DNA of 64,000 bases from Bacillus wiedmannii (GTDB taxonomy: Bacteria > Bacillota > Bacilli > Bacillales > Bacillaceae_G): NCBI RefSeq assembly GCF_001583695.1, contig NZ_LOBC01000015.1, forward strand, positions 1-64,000, written 5' to 3'. The translations under genes and the position numbers were made by a program. Of the stretch, positions 17,058 to 25,049 are shown piece by piece (positions within the stretch are counted from its first letter, which is position 1; each line of letters starts with the position of its first letter). The notes beneath the pieces were generated by a model. It did not search any database. It was given only the letters and a program-made list of their open reading frames with translations, and was not told where the DNA came from.

Positions 17058-18092
17058 ATGACTAGAACAGTAAGTATGTCAACTGCAATTAATGAAGCGA
17101 TGAAAATTTCAATGCGTCGTGATGAAAATGTAATTTTGATAGGAGAAGACGTTGCAGGCGGTGCACAAGTTGATCATTTGCAAGATGATGAAGCATGGGG
17201 CGGTGTACTCGGTGTTACGAAAGGACTTGTACAAGAATTTGGCCGGAATCGTATTTTAGATACTCCAATTTCTGAAGCTGGTTATATGGGAGCGGCGATG
17301 GCAGCGGCTGCAACAGGATTACGTCCGATTGCTGAATTAATGTTTAATGATTTTATCGGTAGTTGTCTTGATCAAGTGTTAAACCAAGGCGCAAAGTTCC
17401 GCTACATGTTCGGTGGTAAAGCGAAAGTGCCAGTTACAGTACGTACGATGCATGGTGCTGGTTTTAGCGCAGCGGCACAGCATTCACAAAGTTTATATGC
17501 GTTATTTACGAGCATTCCAGGTATAAAAGTTGTCGTACCTTCCACTCCTTATGACGCAAAAGGCTTATTATTAGCGGCAATTGAAGATGATGATCCAGTA
17601 ATCTTCTTTGAAGATAAAACACTTTACAATATGAAAGGCGAAGTACCAGAAGGGTACTATACAATTCCTTTAGGGAAAGCAGATATTAAGCGTGAAGGTT
17701 CTGATGTAACAATCGTCGCAATTGGAAAACAAGTTCATACAGCACTTGCAGCTGCAAAGCAATTATCGAAAAAGGGGCTTGAAGTAGAAGTAATTGATCC
17801 ACGTTCTTTATCACCACTGGATGAAGATACGATTTTAGCATCTGTTGAAAAAACGAATCGCCTAATTGTTATTGACGAAGCAAATCCAAGATGTAGTATC
17901 GCAACGGATATTGCAGCAATTGTAGCGGATAAAGGATTCGATTTGTTAGATGCACCTATTAAACGAATTACAGCTCCACATACACCAGTTCCGTTCTCGC
18001 CACCACTTGAAAAGTTATATTTACCAACACCGGAGAAAGTAATTGAAACTGTATCAGAAATGATCGGAGACCAATCTTTATTACATGTGTAA
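17058..18092 (+). CDS. acoB: acetoin dehydrogenase E1 beta subunit
   Basis: The E1 beta chain (344 residues) that pairs with AcoA in an alpha2beta2 heterotetramer to decarboxylate/cleave the thiamine-bound substrate. Family features are GEDVAGG near residue 30, the pyrimidine-binding stretch ISEAGYMGAAMAAAATGLRP near 72, and a transketolase C-terminal domain from about residue 205 (VIDPRSLSPLD). It lies 17 bases after acoA with GAGGAGGG as ribosome binding site, clearly the same operon. Confidence 0.95.
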   Translation: MTRTVSMSTAINEAMKISMRRDENVILIGEDVAGGAQVDHLQDDEAWGGVLGVTKGLVQEFGRNRILDTPISEAGYMGAAMAAAATGLRPIAELMFNDFIGSCLDQVLNQGAKFRYMFGGKAKVPVTVRTMHGAGFSAAAQHSQSLYALFTSIPGIKVVVPSTPYDAKGLLLAAIEDDDPVIFFEDKTLYNMKGEVPEGYYTIPLGKADIKREGSDVTIVAIGKQVHTALAAAKQLSKKGLEVEVIDPRSLSPLDEDTILASVEKTNRLIVIDEANPRCSIATDIAAIVADKGFDLLDAPIKRITAPHTPVPFSPPLEKLYLPTPEKVIETVSEMIGDQSLLHV

Positions 18093-18119
18093 TGAAACGA
18101 TTAGAAGGGAGAGAGAACT

Positions 18120-19319
18120 ATGGCTGTAGAAGTTGTAATGCCAAAGTTAGGTATGGCGATGAAAGAAGGTATTATTACGAGCTGGAATATTAAAGCAGGT
18201 GATAATGTAGAAAAAGGTGAACTAATTGCTAGTATTAACTCGGAAAAAATCGAAACTGAAATAGAAGCACCAGCGGATGGAACTGTTCTGGATATAGCTG
18301 TAAGTGAAGATGAGGGAGTGCCGCCGGGTACTGTAATTTGCTATATCGGTAAACCGAACGAAAAAGTAGAAGTAAATGAAAGTACACAAGTTGTAGTAGA
18401 AAAAACACCGAATCTAGAGCCTAAAAAGGTCCAACATCCAGAACCATATGCGATAGATGTGGCGAAGCAAAGAATCAAAATTTCACCTGTAGCGAAGAAA
18501 ATTGCAAAGTCTGAAAATCTGGATATCAAGGCATTAGTTGGTACAGGACCTGGCGGAAGAATTACAAAGGTAGACGTATTAAAGGCGCTTGAAGAAAGAG
18601 TTGCAATTCCAGAAGTACTTGAACAAGAAGAAAGTAAAGTCATTCCTGTTACTGGTATGCGGAAAGCAATTGCAAAACGTATGTATGCAAGTTTACAAAA
18701 TAGTGCGCAATTAACATTAACAATGAAAGTAGATGTTACAGATTTAGTTGCTTTACATAAAGACATAGCGGAAGTTGTACAAAAACGATACGATAACAAA
18801 CTAACCATTACAGATTTCGTTTCTCGTGCTGTTGTATTAGCACTTAGAGAGCATAAAGAAATGAATAGCGCTTATATAGATGATGCAATTCATCAATTTG
18901 AACATGTTCATTTAGGCATGGCAGTCGCGTTAGAAAAAGGATTAGTCGTTCCGGCTATTCGCTTTGCTAATAATTTATCTTTAGTAGAGTTATCTAAAGA
19001 AATTAAAAACGTTGCACAAAAAGCAAGAGAAGGTAGTTTAAGTAGTGATGATATGCAAGGAACAACCTTTACAATTAGTAATTTAGGTAGCTTCGGTATT
19101 GAATATTTCACACCAGTATTAAATACGCCTGAAACTGGTATTTTAGGTGTTGGGGCAATGGAACATGTTCCAGTATATAAAGGGAAAAAATTAAGAAAAG
19201 GAAGTATATTACCTTTAAGTTTAACATTTGATCATCGTGTATTAGATGGTGCACCAGCAGCTGCATTTTTACGCACAATTAAACGTTATTTAGAAGAACC
19301 TGTAACAATTCTTTTATAA
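18120..19319 (+). CDS. acoC: acetoin dehydrogenase E2, dihydrolipoamide acetyltransferase
   Basis: The E2 core of the complex, which moves the acyl group from E1 to CoA. Domains in order: a lipoyl domain (residues 1-77, lipoylated Lys43 in INSEKIETE), a linker, a peripheral subunit-binding domain (about 120-155, ISPVAKKIAKSENLD), and the catalytic CoA acyltransferase domain (about 180-399) with active-site FDHRVLDGAPAA near residue 372. One lipoyl domain is present. Spacing of 27 bases from acoB; ribosome binding site AGAAGGGAG. Confidence 0.95.
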   Translation: MAVEVVMPKLGMAMKEGIITSWNIKAGDNVEKGELIASINSEKIETEIEAPADGTVLDIAVSEDEGVPPGTVICYIGKPNEKVEVNESTQVVVEKTPNLEPKKVQHPEPYAIDVAKQRIKISPVAKKIAKSENLDIKALVGTGPGGRITKVDVLKALEERVAIPEVLEQEESKVIPVTGMRKAIAKRMYASLQNSAQLTLTMKVDVTDLVALHKDIAEVVQKRYDNKLTITDFVSRAVVLALREHKEMNSAYIDDAIHQFEHVHLGMAVALEKGLVVPAIRFANNLSLVELSKEIKNVAQKAREGSLSSDDMQGTTFTISNLGSFGIEYFTPVLNTPETGILGVGAMEHVPVYKGKKLRKGSILPLSLTFDHRVLDGAPAAAFLRTIKRYLEEPVTILL

Positions 19320-19334
19320 AGAGAAGGTGAGAGA

Positions 19335-20714
19335 ATGAGTAAATTAGTCGTTATTGGAGGCGGACCTGCTGGTTATGTAGCAGCAATTACTGCGGCTCAA
19401 AATGGAAAAGATGTCACTCTTATTGATGAAGCTGATCTTGGTGGGACTTGTTTAAATGTTGGTTGCATGCCTACAAAATCATTGTTAGAAAGTGCGGAAG
19501 TGCATGACATTGTGAGAAAAGCGAATAATTATGGAATTACACTTAACAATGGAAGTATATCAATTGATTGGAAGCAAATACAGGTGAGGAAATCACAAAT
19601 CGTAACGCAGCTCGTCCAAGGAATACAATATTTAATGAAAAAAAATAAAATAAAAGTTATACAAGGTAAAGCGAAATTTGAAACGGATCACCGTGTGCGA
19701 GTTACAAACGGTAATAAAGAAGATGTAGTAGATGGAGAACAGTTCATTATAGCGGCAGGTTCAGAACCGACTGAATTACCTTTTGCTCCATTTGATGGGA
19801 AGTGGATTTTAAATAGTAGTCATGCAATGTCCCTAGAAAATATACCGAAATCATTATTAATCGTTGGCGGTGGTGTAATAGGTTGCGAGTTTGCAAGTAT
19901 TTATAGTCGCCTTGGAACAAAAGTTACGATTGTTGAAATGGCACCGCAATTATTACCTGGTGAAGATGAAGATATCGCAAATATTTTAAGAGAGAAACTA
20001 GAAAAAGATGACGTGAAAATATTTACAGGAGCTGCTTTAAAAGGATTAAATAATTATAAGAAGCAGGCTTCATTTGAATATGAAGGAAGTATCCAAGAAG
20101 CCAATCCGGAATTTGTTCTCGTTTCTGTCGGCCGAAAACCACGTGTACAACAATTAGATTTAGAAAAAGCAGGCATTCAATTTTCAAATAAAGGAATTTC
20201 TGTGAATGAACATATGCAAACAAACAGATCACATATTTACGCAGCGGGTGATGTGATTGGTGGAATACAGCTTGCTCACGTTGCCTTCCATGAAGGAACG
20301 ACAGCAGCATTACACGCGAGCGGAGAAGATGTGAAAGTAAACTATCATGCTGTACCTCGCTGTATTTATACAGCTCCAGAAATTGCTAGTGTCGGTTTAA
20401 CAGAAAAAGGAGCAAGAGAGCAATTTGGGGATATACTAATTGGAGAATTTCCTTTTACAGCGAACGGAAAAGCGCTTATTATTGGAGAACAAACGGGGAA
20501 AGTAAAAGTTATTGTGGAACCTAAATATCAAGAAATTGTAGGAATTTCTATTATCGGTCCTCGTGCAACCGAACTAATCGGACAAGGAACGGTGATGATT
20601 CATACAGAAGTAACCGCTGATATAATGAGAGATTATATTGCAGCACATCCAACTTTATCTGAAGCAATCCATGAAGCATTATTGCAGGCGGTAGGACATG
20701 CTGTGCATGCTTAA
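19335..20714 (+). CDS. acoL: dihydrolipoamide dehydrogenase (E3) of the acetoin complex
   Basis: The FAD flavoprotein that reoxidises the E2 lipoamide with NAD+. The 459-residue protein has GGGPAGYVAA (residues 8-17, FAD), the redox disulfide GGTCLNVGCMP (about 36-46), the NAD fold GGGVIGCEFA near residue 180, a second FAD motif YAAGDVIGG near 299 and the C-terminal His-Glu pair HPTLSE near 440. Here GDV is followed by GGIQLAH, standard for E3. It is the last aco structural gene and ends in a strong terminator, so acoR is separately transcribed. Confidence 0.95.
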   Translation: MSKLVVIGGGPAGYVAAITAAQNGKDVTLIDEADLGGTCLNVGCMPTKSLLESAEVHDIVRKANNYGITLNNGSISIDWKQIQVRKSQIVTQLVQGIQYLMKKNKIKVIQGKAKFETDHRVRVTNGNKEDVVDGEQFIIAAGSEPTELPFAPFDGKWILNSSHAMSLENIPKSLLIVGGGVIGCEFASIYSRLGTKVTIVEMAPQLLPGEDEDIANILREKLEKDDVKIFTGAALKGLNNYKKQASFEYEGSIQEANPEFVLVSVGRKPRVQQLDLEKAGIQFSNKGISVNEHMQTNRSHIYAAGDVIGGIQLAHVAFHEGTTAALHASGEDVKVNYHAVPRCIYTAPEIASVGLTEKGAREQFGDILIGEFPFTANGKALIIGEQTGKVKVIVEPKYQEIVGISIIGPRATELIGQGTVMIHTEVTADIMRDYIAAHPTLSEAIHEALLQAVGHAVHA

Positions 20715-20727
20715 ATAGAAATATAAT

Positions 20728-20775
20728 AACCCACTATTCTCTACATTAATAAGAAAATAGTGGGTTGGATTTTTT
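20728..20775 (+). terminator. terminator of acoABCL
   Basis: AACCCACTATT...AATAGTGGGTT stem followed by GGATTTTTT. Confidence 0.88.
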
Positions 20776-20796
20776 CAATTAGTAAATATACAATTA

Positions 20797-21390
20797 TTAT
20801 TTTATTTCAATAGCTGAAGTAATGTCGTTCCAATCAGCAGCTAAATTTGCAGTTTGACCATACCAATCAGAGTGTCTAAAGGAGACACCTTTTCCATATC
20901 CTTGAGTTGAAGAATGTTCCCATAGCGTTGTTGAATAACTTGCAGAAGGTGAAGCTGTACTTACAGAAGAAATTCTGTCGTTCCAGCTAGAAGGTAAGTT
21001 TTTAAAGCCGCTGCTCCAATAAATATACTGTCCACCTTTATTTTGATGCTCATAAAAATCGGTACTACCAGCACCACTACCTAAAGGGTTAATTTGATTT
21101 TTAAGTGCCTTTTTATCCTTTTCAATAAAAGCATTCAATGTTTCTCTGCTAGTAAAGCCATAAGCTAACCAATCTCCATTTTCATTTTGCTTAGGTAGTA
21201 CCATAGTAATTTGGATGTCTTTTTTTGATTGATCGCTTAATTTTGTGAATGAATTAACATTCTTTTCATCAACTTTTAAATAATCAAATGATTTAATTGT
21301 ATTACCTTTTTCCTCAGCACTTGCTACGCCTAGTCCGCCAGTTAATACAAAACCTGCTACTAATGTCCCTGCTACTAATTTCTTCAACAT
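20797..21390 (-). CDS. secreted protein with beta/gamma-crystallin-like domain
   Basis: A 197-residue exported protein. A Sec signal peptide (MLKKLVAG... ending ASA at about residue 25) precedes a spacer and a C-terminal domain from about residue 110. That domain has two Greek-key-like repeats: FYEHQNKGGQYIYWS with SSWNDRISSV, and LWEHSSTQGYGKGVSF with ADWNDITSAI. The aromatic-x-E-H-x...G and W-N-D-x-I-S-S patterns are typical of microbial beta/gamma-crystallins, which often bind calcium. AAAAGGGA precedes the ATG. Its role is unknown; candidates are a calcium-binding matrix or inhibitor protein. It is transcribed against acoL. Confidence 0.75.
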   Translation of the reverse strand: MLKKLVAGTLVAGFVLTGGLGVASAEEKGNTIKSFDYLKVDEKNVNSFTKLSDQSKKDIQITMVLPKQNENGDWLAYGFTSRETLNAFIEKDKKALKNQINPLGSGAGSTDFYEHQNKGGQYIYWSSGFKNLPSSWNDRISSVSTASPSASYSTTLWEHSSTQGYGKGVSFRHSDWYGQTANLAADWNDITSAIEIK

Positions 21391-21610
21391 ATAACCATCC
21401 CTTTTTGTTTAGATTTTTGTACAGGTGAATCTTGTACAACTAAAATGTATTCTATTTTTTTATTTTTGTAAATATTCTGAAGTTTTAGAAATAAAAGGCG
21501 GAATATTTACAGTTTTGCATTTTTTCTTTAGAAAAAATAGTTATTGGAATGATATAATAAATAGATATATCACTTTTGTTGGATGTTAAAATGTTTTAGG
21601 AGGGAAGGGA

Positions 21611-22267
21611 TTGAAGTATTTCAATAAAGATTGGTATAAAGAAATGCAAGTATCTGGATTTTTAATTTTCCCAGAAACAGTAGAAGAATGGGAAGAGTTG
21701 TTGCGAGAGAGCGAAAAGATAGGAATGGATTACAAGCAAAGTTTAAGAGAAGACGTGGAAGAAAAGAAAGAAGATCTATTAAAGTTTCTACCTAAGTCAT
21801 TACATCCATACATTCATGAAAATACAATTAATTCAGAATACCCATCGGAAAAATTAAAGAAACTTATGCTTGAGTGGACAGTAGATTATGAGAAAAGAAT
21901 GAATGATTTAGAACAAACGTATTTAGATAATTATAATACTATAAAAGAAAAGCTTGCGCAGAATGTCGTTCAACTACATGAATACTCACTACATGACAGT
22001 GTAGTCAAATCAGTAGAAAGAAGGTCAGAAGATAAGCTAATAATAACTTTAGATTGCAGTGGTACTTTAAGTGAATTTGATAAACTGGAAGTAACTTTTA
22101 CAGGCGTAACGAAATGTTCTATTCCGGAACATTTTGAAGGTGCTTGGTGGTTATGTCATGAAATAGATCTTATTAATGAAGGTTTCGAATTGGGTGTTTT
22201 ATTTGATTGCCCATTTGAAGAAGTGACGATTTGTGCAAAAGACGTATTGCTTGAGATAGGTAACTAG
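21611..22267 (+). CDS. DUF4085-like cytosolic protein
   Basis: A 218-residue acidic protein without signal peptide. The N-terminus MKYFNKDWYKEMQ is the start typical of DUF4085 proteins in Bacillus. Residues 70-125 are charged and helical, and residues 130-218 look like a beta-rich domain (LHDSVVKSVERR... through TICAKDVLLEIG). No catalytic motif is visible. It starts with TTG after TTAGGAGGG. Function unknown. Confidence 0.72.
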   Translation: MKYFNKDWYKEMQVSGFLIFPETVEEWEELLRESEKIGMDYKQSLREDVEEKKEDLLKFLPKSLHPYIHENTINSEYPSEKLKKLMLEWTVDYEKRMNDLEQTYLDNYNTIKEKLAQNVVQLHEYSLHDSVVKSVERRSEDKLIITLDCSGTLSEFDKLEVTFTGVTKCSIPEHFEGAWWLCHEIDLINEGFELGVLFDCPFEEVTICAKDVLLEIGN

Positions 22268-22289
22268 TAAACTTTATAACTTTATAAAT

Positions 22290-22317
22290 AAAAAAAAGTC
22301 TTATAAGACTTTTTTTA
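22290..22317. terminator. bidirectional terminator
   Basis: AAAAAAAGTCTTA/TAAGACTTTTTTT is a 13-bp palindromic stem between convergent genes, overlapping the stop codon of the minus-strand lipoprotein gene. Confidence 0.8.
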
Positions 22318-22806
22318 TTTAGATGCTAAATTATCAAGTTTCCAATAAGTATCTATTAACGGCGCAGCTTTGCTATCTATGTATAAATACATGGTATTTA
22401 AATCTTTTGGAGAAGCTTTCATATTAAATACAATGTCGGTAGTTAAAGAAAACTCAGAAGGAACCTTTTTAGCATTTTCATTTTGTATAACTTCACCTTC
22501 GTATTTTTCACTCGTTTTTTCATCTTTTATGAAATATTTTATTTCTGAAAGATCTATCGTTTGTCCGTCAGCACGAGCATTATTTATAGTAACGCGAGCT
22601 GTGAGACGCCACTCTTTGTCTATTTTTTCGAATTTAGCATTTTCAACAGTTGCTCTATAGTATTCATTTTTATATATTTCCCCATAGTGCATTGAATCCT
22701 TTTCAAGAGCGCTCTTTTCTTGTTTTGGTGCAGTATTCCCATTACATCCTGCCATTAGTCCTGTAAATAATAATGCTGTACAAGTTACTTTAATTATAGA
22801 TTTCAT
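22315..22806 (-). CDS. lipoprotein of unknown function
   Basis: A 163-residue lipoprotein: basic n-region, hydrophobic segment and lipobox LMAGC (Cys20). The mature part looks like a single immunoglobulin-like beta sandwich (EWRLTARVTINNARADGQ and a long acidic beta region), reminiscent of DUF4352/DUF5067 accessory lipoproteins, but I cannot assign the family firmly. ATG 22806 follows AAAGGA; an upstream ATG at 22839 would add residues before the signal peptide. Monocistronic. Confidence 0.72.
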   Translation of the reverse strand: MKSIIKVTCTALLFTGLMAGCNGNTAPKQEKSALEKDSMHYGEIYKNEYYRATVENAKFEKIDKEWRLTARVTINNARADGQTIDLSEIKYFIKDEKTSEKYEGEVIQNENAKKVPSEFSLTTDIVFNMKASPKDLNTMYLYIDSKAAPLIDTYWKLDNLASK

Positions 22807-23056
22807 AATAATTCCTTTCTGTGTTAAAAAGTAAAACATAGGAATAATTTTACATCAATAGGAAGTTAAATGGAAGTGTGTTTGTGGAATATGCAAATAT
22901 GCATTTATTTCGTTCTGAAGTTAACGGAATAGAAAGAGGGAAAAAGCTGAATAAAACGGAGTGAATAAGAATTGAAAATATTGTAAAACGGAAGAGACAT
23001 ACATATAATTAAAATAAGGATGAGATTTCAGAATCTTCAATAACGGCGGTGGGTAC

Positions 23057-23827
23057 ATGTTTACTGAAGAGCGTAGAGAGAAAATTTTAGAGTTACTTAA
23101 GAAAGATGGAAGGGTAATTGCTAAGGATCTTGCGGAAAGTTTCGATATGTCTATTGATTCGATAAGAAGAGATTTGTCTATTATGGAGAAGGATGGTTTG
23201 TTAAAAAGAACGCACGGAGGTGCAGTTGAACTTACGCGAGTGAGAAACTTAGCTACTGAACCATCGAAACGTTATCGTGATAGTTCAATAGAGGAAGATA
23301 CGATTGCGAAAGTTGCTGCATCCTATATACAAGAAGGAGATTCCGTTTTTATTGGCGGGGCTTCAATTCACTATGCCATGTTAAAGTATTTACCTGAAAC
23401 ATCATTTACAGTGATTACGAATGCTTTAGAAATTGCTAGTAAGTTACGGGAATATAAGAACATTGATACGTACTTAATTGGTGGAAAGGTGAAACCATCA
23501 GGAAATATGACAGATACACTTGCCTCAGAATTGATCAGTAGATTATCTATTGATCTGTATTTCTCTACAGGTGGTGGTATTTCATTGAATGGTATAAGTA
23601 CTGCAACGCCGGAAGTTGCTTATTTTGGAAAAACAGTAAGTAAAATTGCTAGAAGAAACATTTGTTTAGCTCCTCATAATAAACTCGGAATAGACTGCTT
23701 TATAAAAGGAGAATCACTAATAGAAATTGACCTTATAATAACTGATGAAGAGGCAAGTAAAGAAACGATTCAAGAATTTGAGAAACGAGGTAAAGAAATT
23801 ATAATAGCATCAATAGACTGCATTTAA
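23057..23827 (+). CDS. DeoR/GlpR family transcriptional regulator
   Basis: A 256-residue sugar-phosphate-responsive repressor. The N-terminal winged helix runs over residues 1-57 (RREKILELLKKDGRVIAKDL then SIDSIRRDLSIMEKDGLLKRTHGG). The C-terminal DeoRC domain (about 75-235) has the sugar-isomerase-like fold with ITNALEIASKL and LIGGKVKPSG. Such regulators usually sit beside a sugar operon; here the following genes are a GNAT and a NIPSNAP-like protein, so its target is not evident. The start uses a GGTGGG site. Confidence 0.87.
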   Translation: MFTEERREKILELLKKDGRVIAKDLAESFDMSIDSIRRDLSIMEKDGLLKRTHGGAVELTRVRNLATEPSKRYRDSSIEEDTIAKVAASYIQEGDSVFIGGASIHYAMLKYLPETSFTVITNALEIASKLREYKNIDTYLIGGKVKPSGNMTDTLASELISRLSIDLYFSTGGGISLNGISTATPEVAYFGKTVSKIARRNICLAPHNKLGIDCFIKGESLIEIDLIITDEEASKETIQEFEKRGKEIIIASIDCI

Positions 23828-23840
23828 AAGGGAGTTTGAA

Positions 23841-24392
23841 ATGATAATAAGAGGACAGAAGTTTCATATAAATGGATTAACTTATACAATTCGTTCTGCA
23901 GCTGCAACGGATGCTGAGCAGTTATCGGAAATTAGAGCTCAGATCGATGGCGAAACTGAAAATATGGATAGAGAAGCTGGAGAGGGATTTATAGATAAGA
24001 TAGGTTTTCAAAAAATAATAAAAACAGATAGTGAAGAGACGAAAAATCTCTTTTTAGTTGCAGAAGTGGACAAGCGAATCGTGGGATTTTCAAGATGTGA
24101 AGGATCAAATTTGAAGAGATTAACTCATAAAGTAGAATTTGGTGTTTGTATTTTAAGAGAGTTTTGGGGATATGGAATGGGCAAGAGTCTCTTGCAACAA
24201 TCTATTCAGTGGGCTGATGAAAATGAAGTGAAAAAGATATCATTGCAAGTGCTAGAGACAAATGAAAAAGCTATTCAACTTTATAAAAAATTAGGTTTTG
24301 AAGTAGAAGGTATTTTGAAAAATGACAAAAAGCTGTCGGATGGGAAGTATTATAATACGGTTGTAATGGGAAGATTCATAAAAGAGGTGTAG
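23841..24392 (+). CDS. GNAT family N-acetyltransferase
   Basis: A 183-residue acetyltransferase. The domain spans about residues 15-178, with the acetyl-CoA loop REFWGYGMGKSLL near residue 107 (R/QxxGxG/A type) and the C-terminal signature ETNEKAIQLYKKLGFEVEG (about 142-160). The N-terminal extension is short. It resembles the RimI/PaiA-like group; the substrate is unknown. It follows the DeoR gene by 13 bases and precedes the next gene by 4, so the three genes are likely an operon. Confidence 0.85.
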   Translation: MIIRGQKFHINGLTYTIRSAAATDAEQLSEIRAQIDGETENMDREAGEGFIDKIGFQKIIKTDSEETKNLFLVAEVDKRIVGFSRCEGSNLKRLTHKVEFGVCILREFWGYGMGKSLLQQSIQWADENEVKKISLQVLETNEKAIQLYKKLGFEVEGILKNDKKLSDGKYYNTVVMGRFIKEV

Positions 24393-24396
24393 TGGA

Positions 24397-24735
24397 ATGT
24401 TTTACAGAAGAAAGTGCTATATGGTAAAGAATGAATTTATAGAAATATTTAATGAGCATTTTACTAACACGAACTTACCCAATCAATTAAAGCATGGTTC
24501 CAGGCTAATTGGCCGCTGGATGAAAGATAATAATGATGGTACAACTGAAATATTCGCCATATGGGAATATGATAATTATGAACAGTATAAAGAAATTGAA
24601 TCGAAAATTAGAAGTGACGAGAAGCATGTTAAAAGAATACATGATTGGTATGAAAAACATGGCGGAAGAGAATATGTTTTACAGAAGTACATAGTAGAGT
24701 TAAAAAATGAAGAGTTAATATGTACTGTAAAGTGA
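24397..24735 (+). CDS. NIPSNAP-like small protein
   Basis: A 112-residue protein that fits a dimeric alpha-beta barrel of the NIPSNAP kind: a strand YMVKNEFIEIFNEHF, a GRWM strand near residue 47, EIFAIWEYDNYEQYKEIE near residue 55 and a C-terminal YVLQKYIVEL strand. No catalytic residues are recognised. GAGGTG at 24384 lies within the end of the GNAT gene and sets ATG 24397. Cotranscription with GNAT is likely. Confidence 0.68.
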   Translation: MFYRRKCYMVKNEFIEIFNEHFTNTNLPNQLKHGSRLIGRWMKDNNDGTTEIFAIWEYDNYEQYKEIESKIRSDEKHVKRIHDWYEKHGGREYVLQKYIVELKNEELICTVK

Positions 24736-24752
24736 TAGAGGAGTGATGGATA

Positions 24753-24926
24753 ATGAGAATTAAACCAAAATTATATTTTAGTTTAGCATCTACCATTTTA
24801 TTTGCAATAGCGGTGATAGTTTTCTTTATAAACGGCACTCCACAAAAGTGGTTTTGGTTATGTATTTTCTTTGCGTCCATTATACAAAATATAGTTTTAC
24901 TAAAAAAGAATAAAGAAGCGAATTAG
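24753..24926 (+). CDS. 57-residue small membrane protein
   Basis: A short frame with GAGGAG nine bases before ATG 24753. The product has two hydrophobic helices (SLASTILFAIAVIVFFI and WFWLCIFFASIIQNIVLL) joined by a short polar turn, and a basic C-terminus KKNKEAN, so it is probably a two-helix membrane protein with its termini in the cytosol. It lies just after the NIPSNAP-like gene (17-base gap) and may be the last member of that operon. Function unknown. Confidence 0.65.
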   Translation: MRIKPKLYFSLASTILFAIAVIVFFINGTPQKWFWLCIFFASIIQNIVLLKKNKEAN

Positions 24927-24970
24927 GATATTCAAATTATTAACATATTTGTGTCGTCTTTCTAGTTTTA

Positions 24971-24985
24971 TTGAAAACGCTTTTA
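24971..24985 (+). promoter_or_regulatory. cre-like site upstream of acoR
   Basis: TTGAAAACGCTTTTA matches the CcpA site WTGNAANCGNWNNCW at all but one position. It is 65 bases upstream of the acoR start. CcpA control of acetoin catabolism is established in B. subtilis, so a carbon-catabolite effect on acoR expression is plausible. Confidence 0.6.
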
Positions 24986-25049
24986 TTCAGTTTTATAATA
25001 AAAGTATGTTTTTACAGATCTCCAAAACAATGAATAGGGAGATGATACA

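Noticed and set aside
18341-18808. Antisense frame inside acoC
   Set aside because: Falls entirely within a clearly coding gene; composition and lack of a ribosome binding site mark it as a shadow.
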